Shown: positions 12,567 to 23,723 of the stretch, one piece after another
Numbering within the stretch: position 1 is the first letter of the stretch
Layout: each line of letters begins with the position of its first letter
Source: Lactarius indigo
Taxonomy: Eukaryota; Basidiomycota; Agaricomycetes; Russulales; Russulaceae
Length of the DNA: 64,000 nucleotides
Direction: 5' to 3'
NCBI GenBank assembly: GCA_025766275.1
Contig: JAFKAC010000019.1
Coordinates: forward strand, 310,001 to 374,000
Program-made: the position numbers and the translations under genes
The notes under the pieces: model-generated
What the model was told of the DNA's origin: nothing
The model's database searches: none
What the model saw: the letters and a program-made list of their open reading frames with translations, nothing else

Positions 12567-14808
12567 GCCAACTCTGACTCGGAATTTCAGGCGTCGTGTG
12601 GAAGTGCCAGATATTCATTTACATTTACATTCATGCCGAGAGAATTTGCTGTCCCCTTTCATTGTCCCTGGCTTCCTGTCATCTCAATTGTAGACCGGAA
12701 ATGGACTGCTAAGAGTAAGGCGCGATAGAGACTGGTATCTCCCTCAATAAACAGTAATTGTCCGTCACAAACATCGTGGCCCGACCTTTTCTTGCTTCTC
12801 TACAATAAAGGCCTCTGTGTTCATCTTCCAACTCCAAGACGGCTCTGAGAGTGACCACTACGACAACGGCGTTAAATCTCGATTTTTTTTTATCTCTTCC
12901 AACCGCGGAATAGACGGCGGAAATAGTATCTTGCGAATCTTGCGAAAGACTTCACCCACACCACGGGTTAGTCAATCCCTTCACGCTAGTCTGGTCGACC
13001 CACCCTCACGGCGCAAGTGGATCCGTGCGTCTTGCGATACCAAGCCGTGCGTTCTTCTGATAAATTCTATTTACCGAGGGGTGGTCGAGCCACGAGCAAC
13101 GTAAAATCTGCGTAATTGGGGCCCGGGTGTTCTTCCTCAGAGGGCGCTCACCCCCTGGTACATCCCCTCCGAGAATCTCGCTACTACAATTAATTTCTAC
13201 AGGTTATGGGCCCTGCCCTCTTCCCAAAAATCTCTGGTCTCCGTCGTAGTGGTCTTTATCGGTTTTGATCCACAAAATAGACTGCCAGAATATTGTAAAC
13301 GAGACTCGATTTCAGTACATCGTCAGGTCCTGCTTCCTCACTCGTGCTCGCGTGCTCCCCCGCAGTTTCCTCGAATTCTCCGCTGGCAACAGATAGAGAA
13401 GTATCTCAAAGCCCCAGAGAGAATGGACACCTGGCTTGCCTCTAAGTTGATAAAAATTCCATTCCATAAACAGCAAAAACACGGCCCCGTCAAATAGCGG
13501 ATGATTTTTCACATACATCTACTTTTGTAACTAAAGGTGTCAGGACTCAGGTGGGCGACCCTGGCGCGAGATAATGGAAAGGAGGGGGGGTAACCGTGCC
13601 AGTGACAGCTTGAAGGCGCGCGTCCAGCCCGAGTATAGCGCCTACGGACATTGCCGGGGGGCAGGTGGTTGCTTTCTCACAGTCGCCGCTGGTAGCAGCT
13701 TGGTGGCAGGCTCGACTCTCCGGATCATGTCAGAATGATTGGGTGATTTGTACTTGCACGTTCGCCTACAGTGTGTGGTACCACACGCTACTGTAAGACA
13801 CGCTCCTTCCCCAGCACACGTCTGGAGACTCTGGCTAATAGTCTATTTGCTTCTGGGTATGGTGAACTGTTGAAGGACCTCGCTTGGGACCTCGAGTCGA
13901 CGTAGAGAGGCCATAACTGGCGCCCTCATTACGAGGGTAAGATGATTATCACGACGAGGCAGTGATGATGAACACCAAAAGGCAACTGATGTGACTAAGG
14001 AGTTGAGATAAATGGGATAAACTGTTGTTCATGGGACCTTTATGTTCAATTGTACCCGTCCGCATGCTATACAGTACAGTCGTAGGCCCTTTTGGACTCG
14101 CTTTCGGGGATAGGCTGGGGTTGAATGTTTTAAACGTCAATTCAGGCCACCAATCCTGAAGCTCTGGCATCTCATGCCGGGGATTTGTCCCACCAATGTT
14201 ACTTTGCTCTCCGCTCTGGAGTCCGCTTACGTATGTTCGAATGTCAACATTGGAATTTGCTGTACGGTATCTGATCGCAGCGGCAAAACACAGCCATAGT
14301 CACACGACGCATTCTGGGCTCCAGATTCAGCTGGCAGCCGTTTTAGAACATTGGAGTTCTCAGCCAAAACGGTTGGCCAAGCGGGGTCTCGGGAATTCCC
14401 ATCGGGAATGAGTGGTCAAATCTGAGATAGCTGGTTATCTTCATCCTCTGCTTACTCCGTCTGGTCTTCTTTGTACGACATTTGCTTGTTCGCAACCGGC
14501 ATGGAAATATTGTCACATGTTAACTAGCAGGAAAATTGAATGTGACTTTCAAACCGCACAGCAATCCGGTGCGCCCATCTGCGGCCTGCCGCCATGGATG
14601 GAGCAGGTTATCGCCCACACAACAAACGCCGCTCCCAAGCCCTAGATAAGCCGACCGGATGTCCTGAAGTTTGGACGTGTTCTACATGAGGACACGTTGG
14701 AGGTTTCCACCCCGTTCATCTCCCCCTGATGCACCCTCCAAAGTAAGTGATCCCGCATCCTCACTACTACAACTGCGGAAGGTGACGGTCGACGTCGCAG
14801 ATATTCCA
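12567..14808. other. Intergenic region, no supported gene
   Basis: About 2.2 kb with short ORFs only. The last ~140 nt are open in the frame of the next gene's first exon, with a further in-frame ATG at 14686. Confidence 0.5.
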
Positions 14809-16339
14809 ATGGGCGTCCCCGACTCATATCGCCGCCCCAATCCGTTACTACACCAAGTGATCTCCCTACTAGAACAGGTACGTATTTGTCAAGTGTCCGC
14901 TCCACTTTCTAACGTGTTCCTTTTCTTGTAAAGTGACGATCGGGGAGCTTTCCAACGAAGTTCTTCTGCGCATATTTCGTCACTATCTCGACGCCTTACC
15001 ACGTTTGTGGCCTAGTCTTGTGCATATATGCCACAAGTGGCGACGTATCGTATTTGCATCTAAACGGGCTCTGCATCTTCGACTGTTCTGTACGCACGGA
15101 ACGCCTGTGTTGAAGACTCTAGACCACTGGCCAGCCCTGCCCATCGTCGTGGACTATGGGGGATCCCCTGCGCTCGAGCCACCTTCTTCTGAAGACGACG
15201 ACAATATCGTGGCCGCACTGAAACGCTCCGATCGTGTTAGCGCTATCCGCCTCACCCTCACAAGGTCGCTCCTGGTAAAGGTTTCTTCAATCGATGTGCC
15301 GTTTTCGGAACTACAAGAGCTTGCTCTCCTGTCCCCGGGAAATGTGCAGCTGGTCCTCCCCAGCACTTTTCACTGGGTTCCACACCTCCGCACTCTCCAC
15401 TCGACTGGGATTGCCTTCCCCGCACTCGCGCAGCTACTTTCTTCTTCCAAGAACCTTGTCGATCTTCAGCTTCACGAAATCCCCTGTTTTGGGTATTTCT
15501 CCCCACAATCATTCCGGAACTCCTTGTCCGGGATGACCCAACTTCGGTCACTGTCACTTCATGTCCTTTCCGCCGCCGATTACATCGGAGTACGCCCAAT
15601 TGGGGACCGCGTTGTTCTCCCTGTTCTCACCCGCTTCAAATATCGAGGGACTAGCGAGTACTTAGACGATCTCGTGGCCCGAATTGATGCTCCCCGTCTC
15701 GGGGATATCGAATTCGCGTTCTTAGACGAATTCATGTTCGACCTCTCAAACCTTAGCGAGTTCATCAATCGCGTGGAAATGCAAAAGTTACATCGTCAAG
15801 CAGATATTCTATTCTCTGAGCGTTCCGTCTCCATCTCGTTGACCCAGCCAGCTCTTACGTGCCTTAAATTGCAAGTAATCTGCGAGCCATTACGCCGGCA
15901 GGTGTCCTCGATAGCTCAAATCTGCAGTCGTTTTTCCGCCTTCCTTTTTCGTGTGGAAGATTTATGCATCAAGTCCACGCGACTACCGAGTAGGCAGGAT
16001 GGCGCTGAACGATGGCTGAAGCTTATCTGTTCATTCAGAGGCATGAAATGGTTTCATGTAGCTGGCGACTTTTCGACAAATATAGTACTTGCTCTACACC
16101 AATCAGGCAGGCGGCGCGAAATTGTGCTACCCGCCATACACAAACTATGCATCCGGGAGCCTGAGCCGCACTGCGCGCCTTTGCGGAAAACTGTGCTATC
16201 ATTCATAGTTGCACGCCGGCTCTCGGGCCATTTCATAGGGGTCGAATACGAACGACGTGAAATAGGTATGAAATCTACCTACTACCAGCTTCGCACGCTA
16301 ACTTGTTTTTTTGAGCAGCACCTTGTTCTCAGCACGTGA
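14809..16339 (+). CDS. F-box protein, first of a tandem pair
   Basis: The long frame from 14948 starts with the F-box: LSNEVLLRIFRHYLDA, then W-SLVHICHKWRRIVFAS. It has no usable ATG, so an upstream exon is needed. The best model is exon 14809-14877 (ATG, phase 0, donor GTACGT), acceptor at 14946-14947 and exon 2 from 14948. A second ATG at 14686 is in the same frame. The body has ~450 residues with the family blocks GTPVLKTLDHWPALPI, NIVAALKRSDRV, EYLDDLVARIDAPRLGDI. The stop TGA (16337-16339) overlaps the ATG of the next paralogue as TGATG. A GTATG...GAGCAG intron at 16266-16318 near the end could instead remove the stop (see findings). Confidence 0.72.
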
Positions 16340-17745
16340 TGATTGAGATGCTCTCCGATGATGTTCTCCTAAACACATTTCGTCATTACCGGGATGCCTC
16401 TCCGCGATTTTGGCCTACCCTCGCACACGTATGCCAGCGATGGCGACGAATCGTATTTACGTCACCTCTGGGTCTAGATCTTCAACTCTATTGTACGTAT
16501 GGGACGCCTGTCTTGAGGACCCTACATTACTGGCCGGCCCTGCCTATCATCGTACAGTACGGGGGGTCTCCAACTTTTGGTCCTACTTCCCCCGAAGACG
16601 AGGGGAACATTCTTGCTGCACTGGAGCAATCCGATCGTGTTAGCTCCATCGACCTCACGATCACGACTTCTCTCTTAGCAAACTTATTCGCCATCGAAAA
16701 GCCCTTTTCGAAATTAGAAGAGCTTGTTCTTCGATCCCTGGATAACGTGCAGCTGACCCTCCCCAATACTCTTCAGTGGGGCACACGTCTGCGTACTCTC
16801 CACTCGACTAGAATTGCGTTTCCCGTACTTCCGCAGCTACTTTCTTCCTCCGAGAACCTTGTCGATCTTCAGCTTCACGAAGTTCCAAGTATTGGGTATT
16901 TGTCACCCAAAGCGTTTGCGAATGCGTTGTCCGGGATGACTCAGCTTCAGTCCCTTTCGCTCCATTTCCTCTCTCCCACCTCCCACCCTAGTCATGCTAC
17001 ATTGCTCGGGGAACGCGTTGTTCTTCCCGCTCTTTTCCACTTCAAATTTCGAGGAACTAGCGAGTACTTAAACAACCTTGTGACTAGAATCGATGCTCCA
17101 CGTCTTGGGGATATTCAAGTCAGGTTCTTCAACCAACTCATCTTCCACATTCCACAACTTGGCCGATTCATCGACCGAATCGAAATGCACAAGTCACATC
17201 GTCGAATCGACATTGTACCCTCCGAGCGTTCCATTTCCATCTGCTTCACCCAGCCGGGGTCTCCCGCACGGCTTGGACTGCAAATATCGTGCGAACAATT
17301 AGAATGGCAGTTGTCCTCCATTACTCAAATCTGTGATCAACTTTCCCCGTCCTTTCCCCGTGTAGAAAATATAGGCATCTATACGACCCAACCCTCCTCA
17401 ACCGAGCAAGGTGGGGAACAATGGGTGGAGCTTATCCGCACATTCGGCGACGCAAAAGACTTTCGTGTCGCCGGCGAACTGGCGACGGACATTTTGCGTT
17501 CTCTGTGCCCGACTGACGGGGGGCTCACAACCATGTTACCTTCCCTGCGCACTCTTGGTGTACCGGAGCTTGGGACTGATGGGCCGCTGTGGGAAGCTGT
17601 AGAGTCATTCACCACCCCGTATCAGCACTCCGGCCGTCTAGTACAAGTATATAAAGTCACGATACTTGCGCCGCATTTAAACTCGATGTCTTCGAGGGCG
17701 TCTAGAACACTAACCGATTGGCCACAACAATTAGAACCTGTGTAG
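16339..17745 (+). CDS. F-box protein, second of a tandem pair
   Basis: Starts with an F-box (MLSDDVLLNTFRHYRDA, then W-TLAHVCQRWRRIVFTS). It is clearly a recent paralogue of the preceding gene, sharing GTPVLRTLHYWPALPI, the NILAALEQSDRV block, the HSTRIAFPVLPQLLSSS block and EYLNNLVTRIDAPRLGDIQ, in the same order. Length ~468 residues. The coding region is one open frame to TAG at 17743-17745. The ATG at 16339 overlaps the upstream stop by one base, leaving no room for its own promoter outside the upstream gene. It may therefore be transcribed from inside the first gene or be spliced to it. Confidence 0.75.
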   Translation: MIEMLSDDVLLNTFRHYRDASPRFWPTLAHVCQRWRRIVFTSPLGLDLQLYCTYGTPVLRTLHYWPALPIIVQYGGSPTFGPTSPEDEGNILAALEQSDRVSSIDLTITTSLLANLFAIEKPFSKLEELVLRSLDNVQLTLPNTLQWGTRLRTLHSTRIAFPVLPQLLSSSENLVDLQLHEVPSIGYLSPKAFANALSGMTQLQSLSLHFLSPTSHPSHATLLGERVVLPALFHFKFRGTSEYLNNLVTRIDAPRLGDIQVRFFNQLIFHIPQLGRFIDRIEMHKSHRRIDIVPSERSISICFTQPGSPARLGLQISCEQLEWQLSSITQICDQLSPSFPRVENIGIYTTQPSSTEQGGEQWVELIRTFGDAKDFRVAGELATDILRSLCPTDGGLTTMLPSLRTLGVPELGTDGPLWEAVESFTTPYQHSGRLVQVYKVTILAPHLNSMSSRASRTLTDWPQQLEPV

Positions 17746-18632
17746 ATTATGGCTAGTACTCTGCGTAATTGTAGGCGCTCCCCAGACGTCCTCGAATACA
17801 CCACTACAGTCACAGTGCCGCACGTCCCTGCTGGACTCGGATGCTCTAACACCTCAACCCGGCTTTGCTATACTTTCTACCATTCCCGACCTTTGCTGTA
17901 CCCCGTCTACGCAAACGCGAGATAGTACAATCTACTGCCATTCTATTATTTACTTCCTTTTTTTGAGGTGAGGACGCAAGGTACGCAGACGAGGCCGTCT
18001 CAGCGCATCATATTGTAAACAAGGTGGGAATATACTATACTATACTATACTTATTCGATTATTCGATAGTCCAATAAGGGTCCGCGGACTTTGACAGCTC
18101 CTTTCGGTAAGGCATGAAACAGTGTCGTCGTAGTTCGACCAAATAAAATTAAATCAATTTACGCACAGCGTTGTAAGTTTTCCTTCCACAAGAAGCAGGG
18201 CCTTTGCGCGCCAGAAGTGCGATTCAAAACTGCACAGCGATGCCTACGTGGTCACTTTGGTATCTCAAGGGTATAAGTCTAATTTTCCCCACTTGATTCC
18301 AATATGAAACGTCCGCCCCCACTCTCAGGCTTGGGAACGGTAAAAGTCCATGGGGTTTCGTGCGCCCAACCGTAAACAGTCATAGAGATCGTGTACCACC
18401 TTCAGTTGCCGGTGTCGACGTTAACCTTGAGTTGGCGAGTGCGTTTATGTCTGGCGCTATCGCCTCGAGAAATTTGTGTGTTGGGTCCTGTCATGCTACT
18501 CAATCATCAGGCAGGTAGCTCCTACATCTCCTTGAGGCTAAGCATTCCGAGACCCGTGACCTGTAGAACTCAGTGTCACCCAACATTGAAAGTGAAGTAA
18601 CAAGCCTGTAGAACAGTAGAACGCACAGGATC
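17746..18632. other. Intergenic region, no supported gene
   Basis: About 0.9 kb. A short ACTAT-type repeat lies at about 18034-18050. No gene seen. Confidence 0.5.
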
Positions 18633-19940
18633 CTATCCAGTTACAGCGGAGAATCCGCCTGTCTTACAGCTCGGGTTTGAGCCATCTGTGATGTCCGTGA
18701 GGTATTCGAGGTCCCTGCCGTACAGCCAAGGGTTAAGAAAGCCGAGCGTGGGCCGTCTCTTCGAAAGTCGGTAGTCATTAAGCAGTGAGATTATGCCCAC
18801 CCAACCTGTAAATTTGCGGTCAGTCGAGTGCTCAAGACGACCGGGAAGGATATACACACAGGTGTTGACCCGCTTGTACCGGCCGCCACCTCCTCTTCGC
18901 CTTTGAAGAAGAGCGGGAAGCCAGTTCCATAGGCAGCGATGTTGGGGATCCCGCAGCCAGAAGCGCTACATCAAGTACAAAGCAGTAAGGTTATGTTACT
19001 AAATTCAAGTTAAGGTCACAGAAGACGAACATACTTATAAAGGCCTTCATAACGGCTGCCAAGGTCCTCGAGGAAGGAGGACACGACCTGCTGCTGGTAC
19101 TTCTGGCGCTCAAAGTGGTTCGAGAAACCGCCGCCGGAAAAATCCGCCCCGACCTCCGGGTCGAAACCTGTCGTTTCGCCGACTGCGGTGACGAAGCGAC
19201 CTGCCAAAGTGTTGCGATGTGGTGAGCGCCCTGGACCTACACTACTCCTAATCCGAGAAAAAGTATCACACATACAGGTTGCAGGGAATTGGGGGATAAA
19301 CTGGACGGAACCGTCTTTGGTCGCGTAGCTCCGTCACCGACACCATGGTCGCCAGTCCCGAAGAGGACGCTGACGCCTCGCGCACCAAGGATCGCAAATA
19401 GGCGGCAAACATACACCGCATATTCCCTCGAGCAAAGATTCTCGTCGGTGCCGTACGACGTGCTGATCGTCTGAGGTATCTTTTTCTGTCTGAGGACGTA
19501 TCTGAGCCAGGAGACGTACCAGTCGTCTGTGCCCTTGAGTCCTCTTCCGGTCAAGCTTCCGGTACTGTAAAAGATGAGTGGAGTCGGATACGCCATGGCC
19601 ACAGCGTACTAGGTGTAGAGGTTCGATTCCGCGTGGGGTCGATTCGGGTCGTATCCGCCACTGTCGACCCGCACGACGTCAAAGGTCGCCTTCGCCGCGT
19701 CGGTGCGGTATTTTCCCGGGAACGCCGCCAGGTCTGTCGGGCTCGGAGAATCGTCTAAATATTCCGCAACCCCGAGTACATTCCGATCCGTTGCAGCGGG
19801 TATATAGGCCTCCGTAGTGTACAGCCGGCGCAGGAACTCTGGCGTGAGGGTGACGGTATCGGTGTAATCGCGACTTGGCAGCACCACCGCGGGCTCTCCC
19901 GATGACTTCGCGAACCCCGCTGCTGCCTCTCCAGGGCGAT
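18633..19940 (-). pseudogene. S53 sedolisin (tripeptidyl-peptidase-like) pseudogene
   Basis: Minus-strand fragments follow the catalytic domain of fungal sedolisins in order: LTPEFLRRLYTTEAYIP and NVLGVAEYLD (~19880-19770), the E-x3-D region (~19620), YPTPLIFYSTG, TDDWYVSWL, SYGTDENLCSREYAVYVC, LGARGVSVLFGTGDHGVG (~19560-19340), TAVGETTGFDPEV-FSGGGFSN-F (~19190-19090), a block with IPNIAAYGTGFP and GTSGSTPV (~18960-18870), and LGFLNPWLY plus TDITDGSNPSC (18740-18660). Intron-like gaps remain between blocks. The gene is dead. The active-site Asp of E-x3-D is Tyr, and the Gln codon two positions further on is TAG. A one-base frameshift lies just after GDHGVG, and the Trp expected after AVTG is TAG. 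No signal peptide or prodomain was found upstream. Confidence 0.85.
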
Positions 19941-20989
19941 TTTGTGGTGAGTGCCACTAGGTCCACGGACATCGGCCCATTCCCGGTAACAGGCGCGCGG
20001 GAGATCTGTAGAATTCGAAATGCGTGCGCGCAGCCTGACTCCTGAGGCTGAAACAGACCCGTGGCGCGTTCATTACATAGGTCCATCGTAGGTGCGTTAT
20101 ATATTAGTACCTATGCGACAGAACCATACTGACGTATCGACCGCCGGTAGCCTCCCATTTGTGGGAACTTGCCGAAAAACAGTCAGATGTCTAGCCCATT
20201 ATCGTTTGTTGCAAATATCGTCAAGGCGTGCTCTATGTTTTCCGCATTGTATGGCATCTATTCAAATAGTAATTATGACAACCGAGGAGCGAGAGGTACG
20301 TCTTCTACCGAACCACCGTGACAGTCAGTTCCCCAACCGAGCCGTCCCCCACAGGTATCAATGGCGGGATGCACTCGACAAGAAACCACACCTGCTCGCC
20401 AGGCCCAGCGCAGTCTTCTCAATCTGGGCCCAATGGTAGGTTTCCTGACTGCTATTCCCAGGCACTCCTTCGGAATTATGTCCTTGGATATGAGCGTACC
20501 TGAGATGGCGCAATTTCAAGAGGACTGCACCTGTCTAACTGGGGCTCTGCCAGTGGTTCATTTCCACGCTCACTCAAACCTCCCAGCCGGCATTCGGACC
20601 GATTGCGCTATCACGCCGACGTTACGTGCCACCTGGTCATAAGCGACGCCCGACCTCCCACCTCTCGGTGTACTCCGCATCGGTGATCGCTAGCCAAACA
20701 GACATACGCTCGTTGACAGGGTTTCTATTCCCACTTGTTACAGAGTAGAGGTTCGTCAACGTGGGTGTCAACTGGGCCTCCCCTCTCCTCGGGAATTACG
20801 ACGCTTCTATTCCCGACGCTGATCTTGTTTTCTGAATATGCCCCGTGCATCCACACTAGGATCTAGATCGTGCCGTACACCGATCTCGGCGTCGCCAGGT
20901 TCCCCGAGAAATTGAAAAGGAAGTAGCAGGGGGGCGTAGCGGTGTAGAAGTTGCATCTCTTACACATAATGGCGCAAGTTAGTGACAAT
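19941..20989. other. Intergenic region, no supported gene
   Basis: Short ORFs only. Neither strand shows a pro-kumamolisin prodomain for the adjacent sedolisin relic. The left border of the large mobile region probably lies here, near 20900-20990, but no terminal repeat was identified. Confidence 0.4.
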
Positions 20990-22510
20990 GTGTATGTAAA
21001 AGCCCATGTGCATATAGACCTTACAGGTTGTTGAAACCCATGTGGGCCCATCAAGCAAGAGTGAGCATATATCATGAGTGGGCCCATGGATAGAACTGCC
21101 AAGATAAATGAATGGGCCAATTGTAGTAGCTGGGAAGTTTTGTCAATAGTATACAGTGGGCCCATGGTTAAACTCATTGAGAGCTGCCAAACACATTGAG
21201 TGGGCCCACAATCAAGGCATAGTATAAATTGACCTATTACATTGGTGAAACCACATGGGCCCATGGATCGAACTGCCAAGATAAATGGATGGGCCAATTG
21301 GCACAGCTAGGAAGAGTTGTCAATATATTAGAATGGGCCCATTGTTGAGCCCACAGAGAGCTGCCGAACATCTTGAGTGGGCCCATGATCAGGCAGGGTG
21401 TAAATTGACCTATTACATTGGTGAAACCACGCAGGCCCATCAAGCAAGAGTGGGCATATGTGATGAGTGGGCCCATGGATAGAACTGCCAAGATAAATGG
21501 ATGGGCCAATTGGCACAGCCAGGAAGAGTTGTCAATATATTAGAATGGGCCCATTGTTGAGCCCACAGAGAGCTGCCGAACATCTTGAGTGGGCCCACAA
21601 TCAGGCAGGGTGTAAATTGACCTATTACATTGGTGAAACCACATGGGCCCATCAAGTAAGAGGGGCATATATCATGAGTGGGCCCATGGATCAAACTGCC
21701 AAGATAAATGGACAGGCCAATTGGCACAGCTAGGAAGAGTTGTCAATATATTAGAATGGGCCCATTGTTGAGCCCACAGAGAGCTGCCGAACATCTTGAG
21801 TGGGCCCACGATCAGGCAGGGTGTAAATTGACCTATTACATTGTTGAACCCACATGGCCCCATCAAACAAGAGTGGGCATATATCATGATTGGGCCCATG
21901 GATAAAACTGCTGAAATAAATGGATGGGCCAATTGGCACAGCTAGGAAGAGTTGTCAATAGTTTAGAGTAGGCCTGCGGTTGAACTCATCGAGAGCTGCC
22001 GAACATCTTGAGTGGGCCCATGATCTAGACATAGTGTAAATGGACCTATTACATCGATCAACCCTCGTGGGCCCATCAAGTAGCAGTGGGCATATGTGAT
22101 GAGTGGGCCCATGGATAGAACCGCTGGCATAAAAGGATGGGCCATGGACACTGATTGGAAAAACTGCCGAGATAAATGAATGGGCCAATTGGCACAGCTT
22201 AGAAGAGTTGTCAATAATTTAGAGTGGGCCTGGGTTGAACTCATTGAAAGCTGCCGAACACATTGAACAGACCCACGATCTAGTAATAGTGTAAATAGAC
22301 CAATTACATAGGTAAAACCCACGTGGGCCCATCAAGTAACAGCTGGTATATATCATTAGTGGGCCCATTGATAGAGCTGCCGAATAGCTCAGATTGGCCA
22401 TGGACACTGATTGGCAAAACTGCTGAGATAAATGGGTGGGCCAATGGCCATAGTCGTGAATTGCTGTTGATGGTTTGCAGTTGGCCCAGAATTGAATCAC
22501 AGAGAGCTAC
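20990..22510. repeat. ~212-bp tandem repeat array rich in palindrome TGGGCCCA
   Basis: About seven degenerate units. The anchor TATTAC(ATTG) recurs at 21235, 21411, 21623, 21834 and 22047, spacing 176, 212, 211 and 213, with weaker copies at about 21020 and 22302. Each unit contains two to four copies of the 8-bp palindrome TGGGCCCA (about twenty in all), the phrase GAGAGCTGCCGAACA, and GGGCCAATTGGCAC. Short ORFs of 60-145 codons on both strands are by-products of the repeat. The GCTGCCGA core is also the motif scattered over the KDZ region to the right, so I read this as a subterminal array of that element. Confidence 0.85.
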
Positions 22511-22824
22511 CGACCATCCTCACTGGGACTACTTAAGCCCTACAATGTTCCTGCAAATAATACCGACGGTCCCAAATGGCCTCTACATCACCCTCATAGC
22601 ACCTTTACTGAGTATCTTACATTGTGCTGGTGTCCTTTTTGGAGATCCCGACTTTGTCATTTGAGTTGCCCATTATCCTTTATCATATCAACCAGCAATC
22701 TCTTCTGGGTGTACTTAAATTGCATCTGAATCAAGGCTGCTATATGCATACTATTTAAGTATTCGACACCGCTATATAATGTTCTACGCCTCAATATTGT
22801 CCAGCTCATCTACCATAGCGTCTA
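22511..22824. other. Non-coding matrix before the cyclin LTR element
   Basis: No gene seen. It ends in GTCTA (22820-22824), the left target-site copy of the following LTR element. Confidence 0.5.
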
Positions 22825-23561
22825 TGTCATGAACTCCCCTGTCACCTTTCCTTTTCCTGTCCCTATCTGATCCATTTCCTTTCTTGATAGTTACCTTCTG
22901 GAACCTATGCTTCCCCTTATCAGATTATTCTAGCGCCTTCTGTGCTATTCTTGTTCACCCTTCTCCTGCTTTGCTGGCATGACACCATCTTGTACGATAG
23001 TAGCATCATCTTGCCAGCACATCACTCTATCTATAGCAACCAGTAGCACTATGCGCTCAGGCGCAATCCTGTACTATATAAGGAACCCTGTAGTGCACCT
23101 TAGCTCCTTAGCTTTGGCTTAATCAACTATCTGCGTTGTATCTCCATTGACTCCTTGAGTGCCTCAGTCCCTTCAGCACTCAAGCCCTTGACCCAGAACC
23201 TCTGACCCTTGACCCTCATCCTCTTTGGGTCATTCCCCTCTCAGCCTCTGTGCAGGCTTCCCCTTGACTTCGCTCTTATCCTCTTCCTGTCTTACTGGTC
23301 AGCCCAGTGACACGTGACCTTTGGACTTAGGCCACCGAGCTTGTCCATTGCTACAGACTCAGTCACCTTAGTACAGGGGCTGTTACAGAAGGACCTTTCC
23401 CACCTTAGCATAGGGGGATTGCCGCAGACTCAGCCACCTTAGTACAGGGGCTGTTACAGAAGACCTTAGGAGTCCTTCCACTCAGTGGGGATCCAACTCA
23501 GAGTCCTTTGCCTAGGGCAGGATCTGTTACAGAACAACGAACGCCCCGCAGAGGCGTGACA
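22825..23561 (+). repeat. 5' LTR of cyclin element
   Basis: 737 bp, TGTCA...TGACA. Contains the TATA box TATATAA at 23075-23081 and, 35 nt downstream, AGCTTTGGCTTA (23110-23121), the predicted transcript start and self-primer. A duplicated phrase around CACCTTAGTACAGGGGCTG occurs twice near the 3' end. Confidence 0.93.
23075..23081 (+). promoter_or_regulatory. LTR TATA box
   Basis: TATATAA, repeated in the 3' LTR. It places the transcript 5' end near 23110. Confidence 0.7.
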
Positions 23562-23573
23562 TAAGCCAAAGCT
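23562..23573 (+). other. Primer-binding site, Tf1-like self-priming type
   Basis: TAAGCCAAAGCT begins at the first base after the 5' LTR. It is the exact reverse complement of AGCTTTGGCTTA at 23110-23121, which is at the predicted 5' end of the element's own RNA. There is no TGG that would fit a tRNA 3' end. In the Tf1/sushi group the RNA 5' end folds back on the PBS to prime reverse transcription. The match here has that layout. Confidence 0.72.
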
Positions 23574-23723
23574 CCTCAGAACCTAGCCAACGCACCGGCC
23601 GGGACCCCAGAAGAAAGACCATCGATAGTGACACTGTTCAGTGCACTAGTACCACCGACGTACACCCCAGAATTGTGCACCGCACTCCAGGGACGCCCGA
23701 CAGAACCCCGAAGAAACTCCAGC

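Noticed and set aside
20863..22500. Several 60-145 codon ORFs on both strands
   Set aside because: They lie in the tandem array, repeat with it and have no domain; by-products of the 212-bp unit.
20990..22510. CRISPR-like regular repeats
   Set aside because: Units are contiguous and ~212 bp without unique spacers, in a eukaryotic genome.
23628..23723. GTG at 23628 as start of the cyclin ORF
   Set aside because: Non-ATG start without support; first ATG is at 23724. An AG at 23627-23628 could be an acceptor joining an A to TG, but no convincing donor or pyrimidine tract was found.
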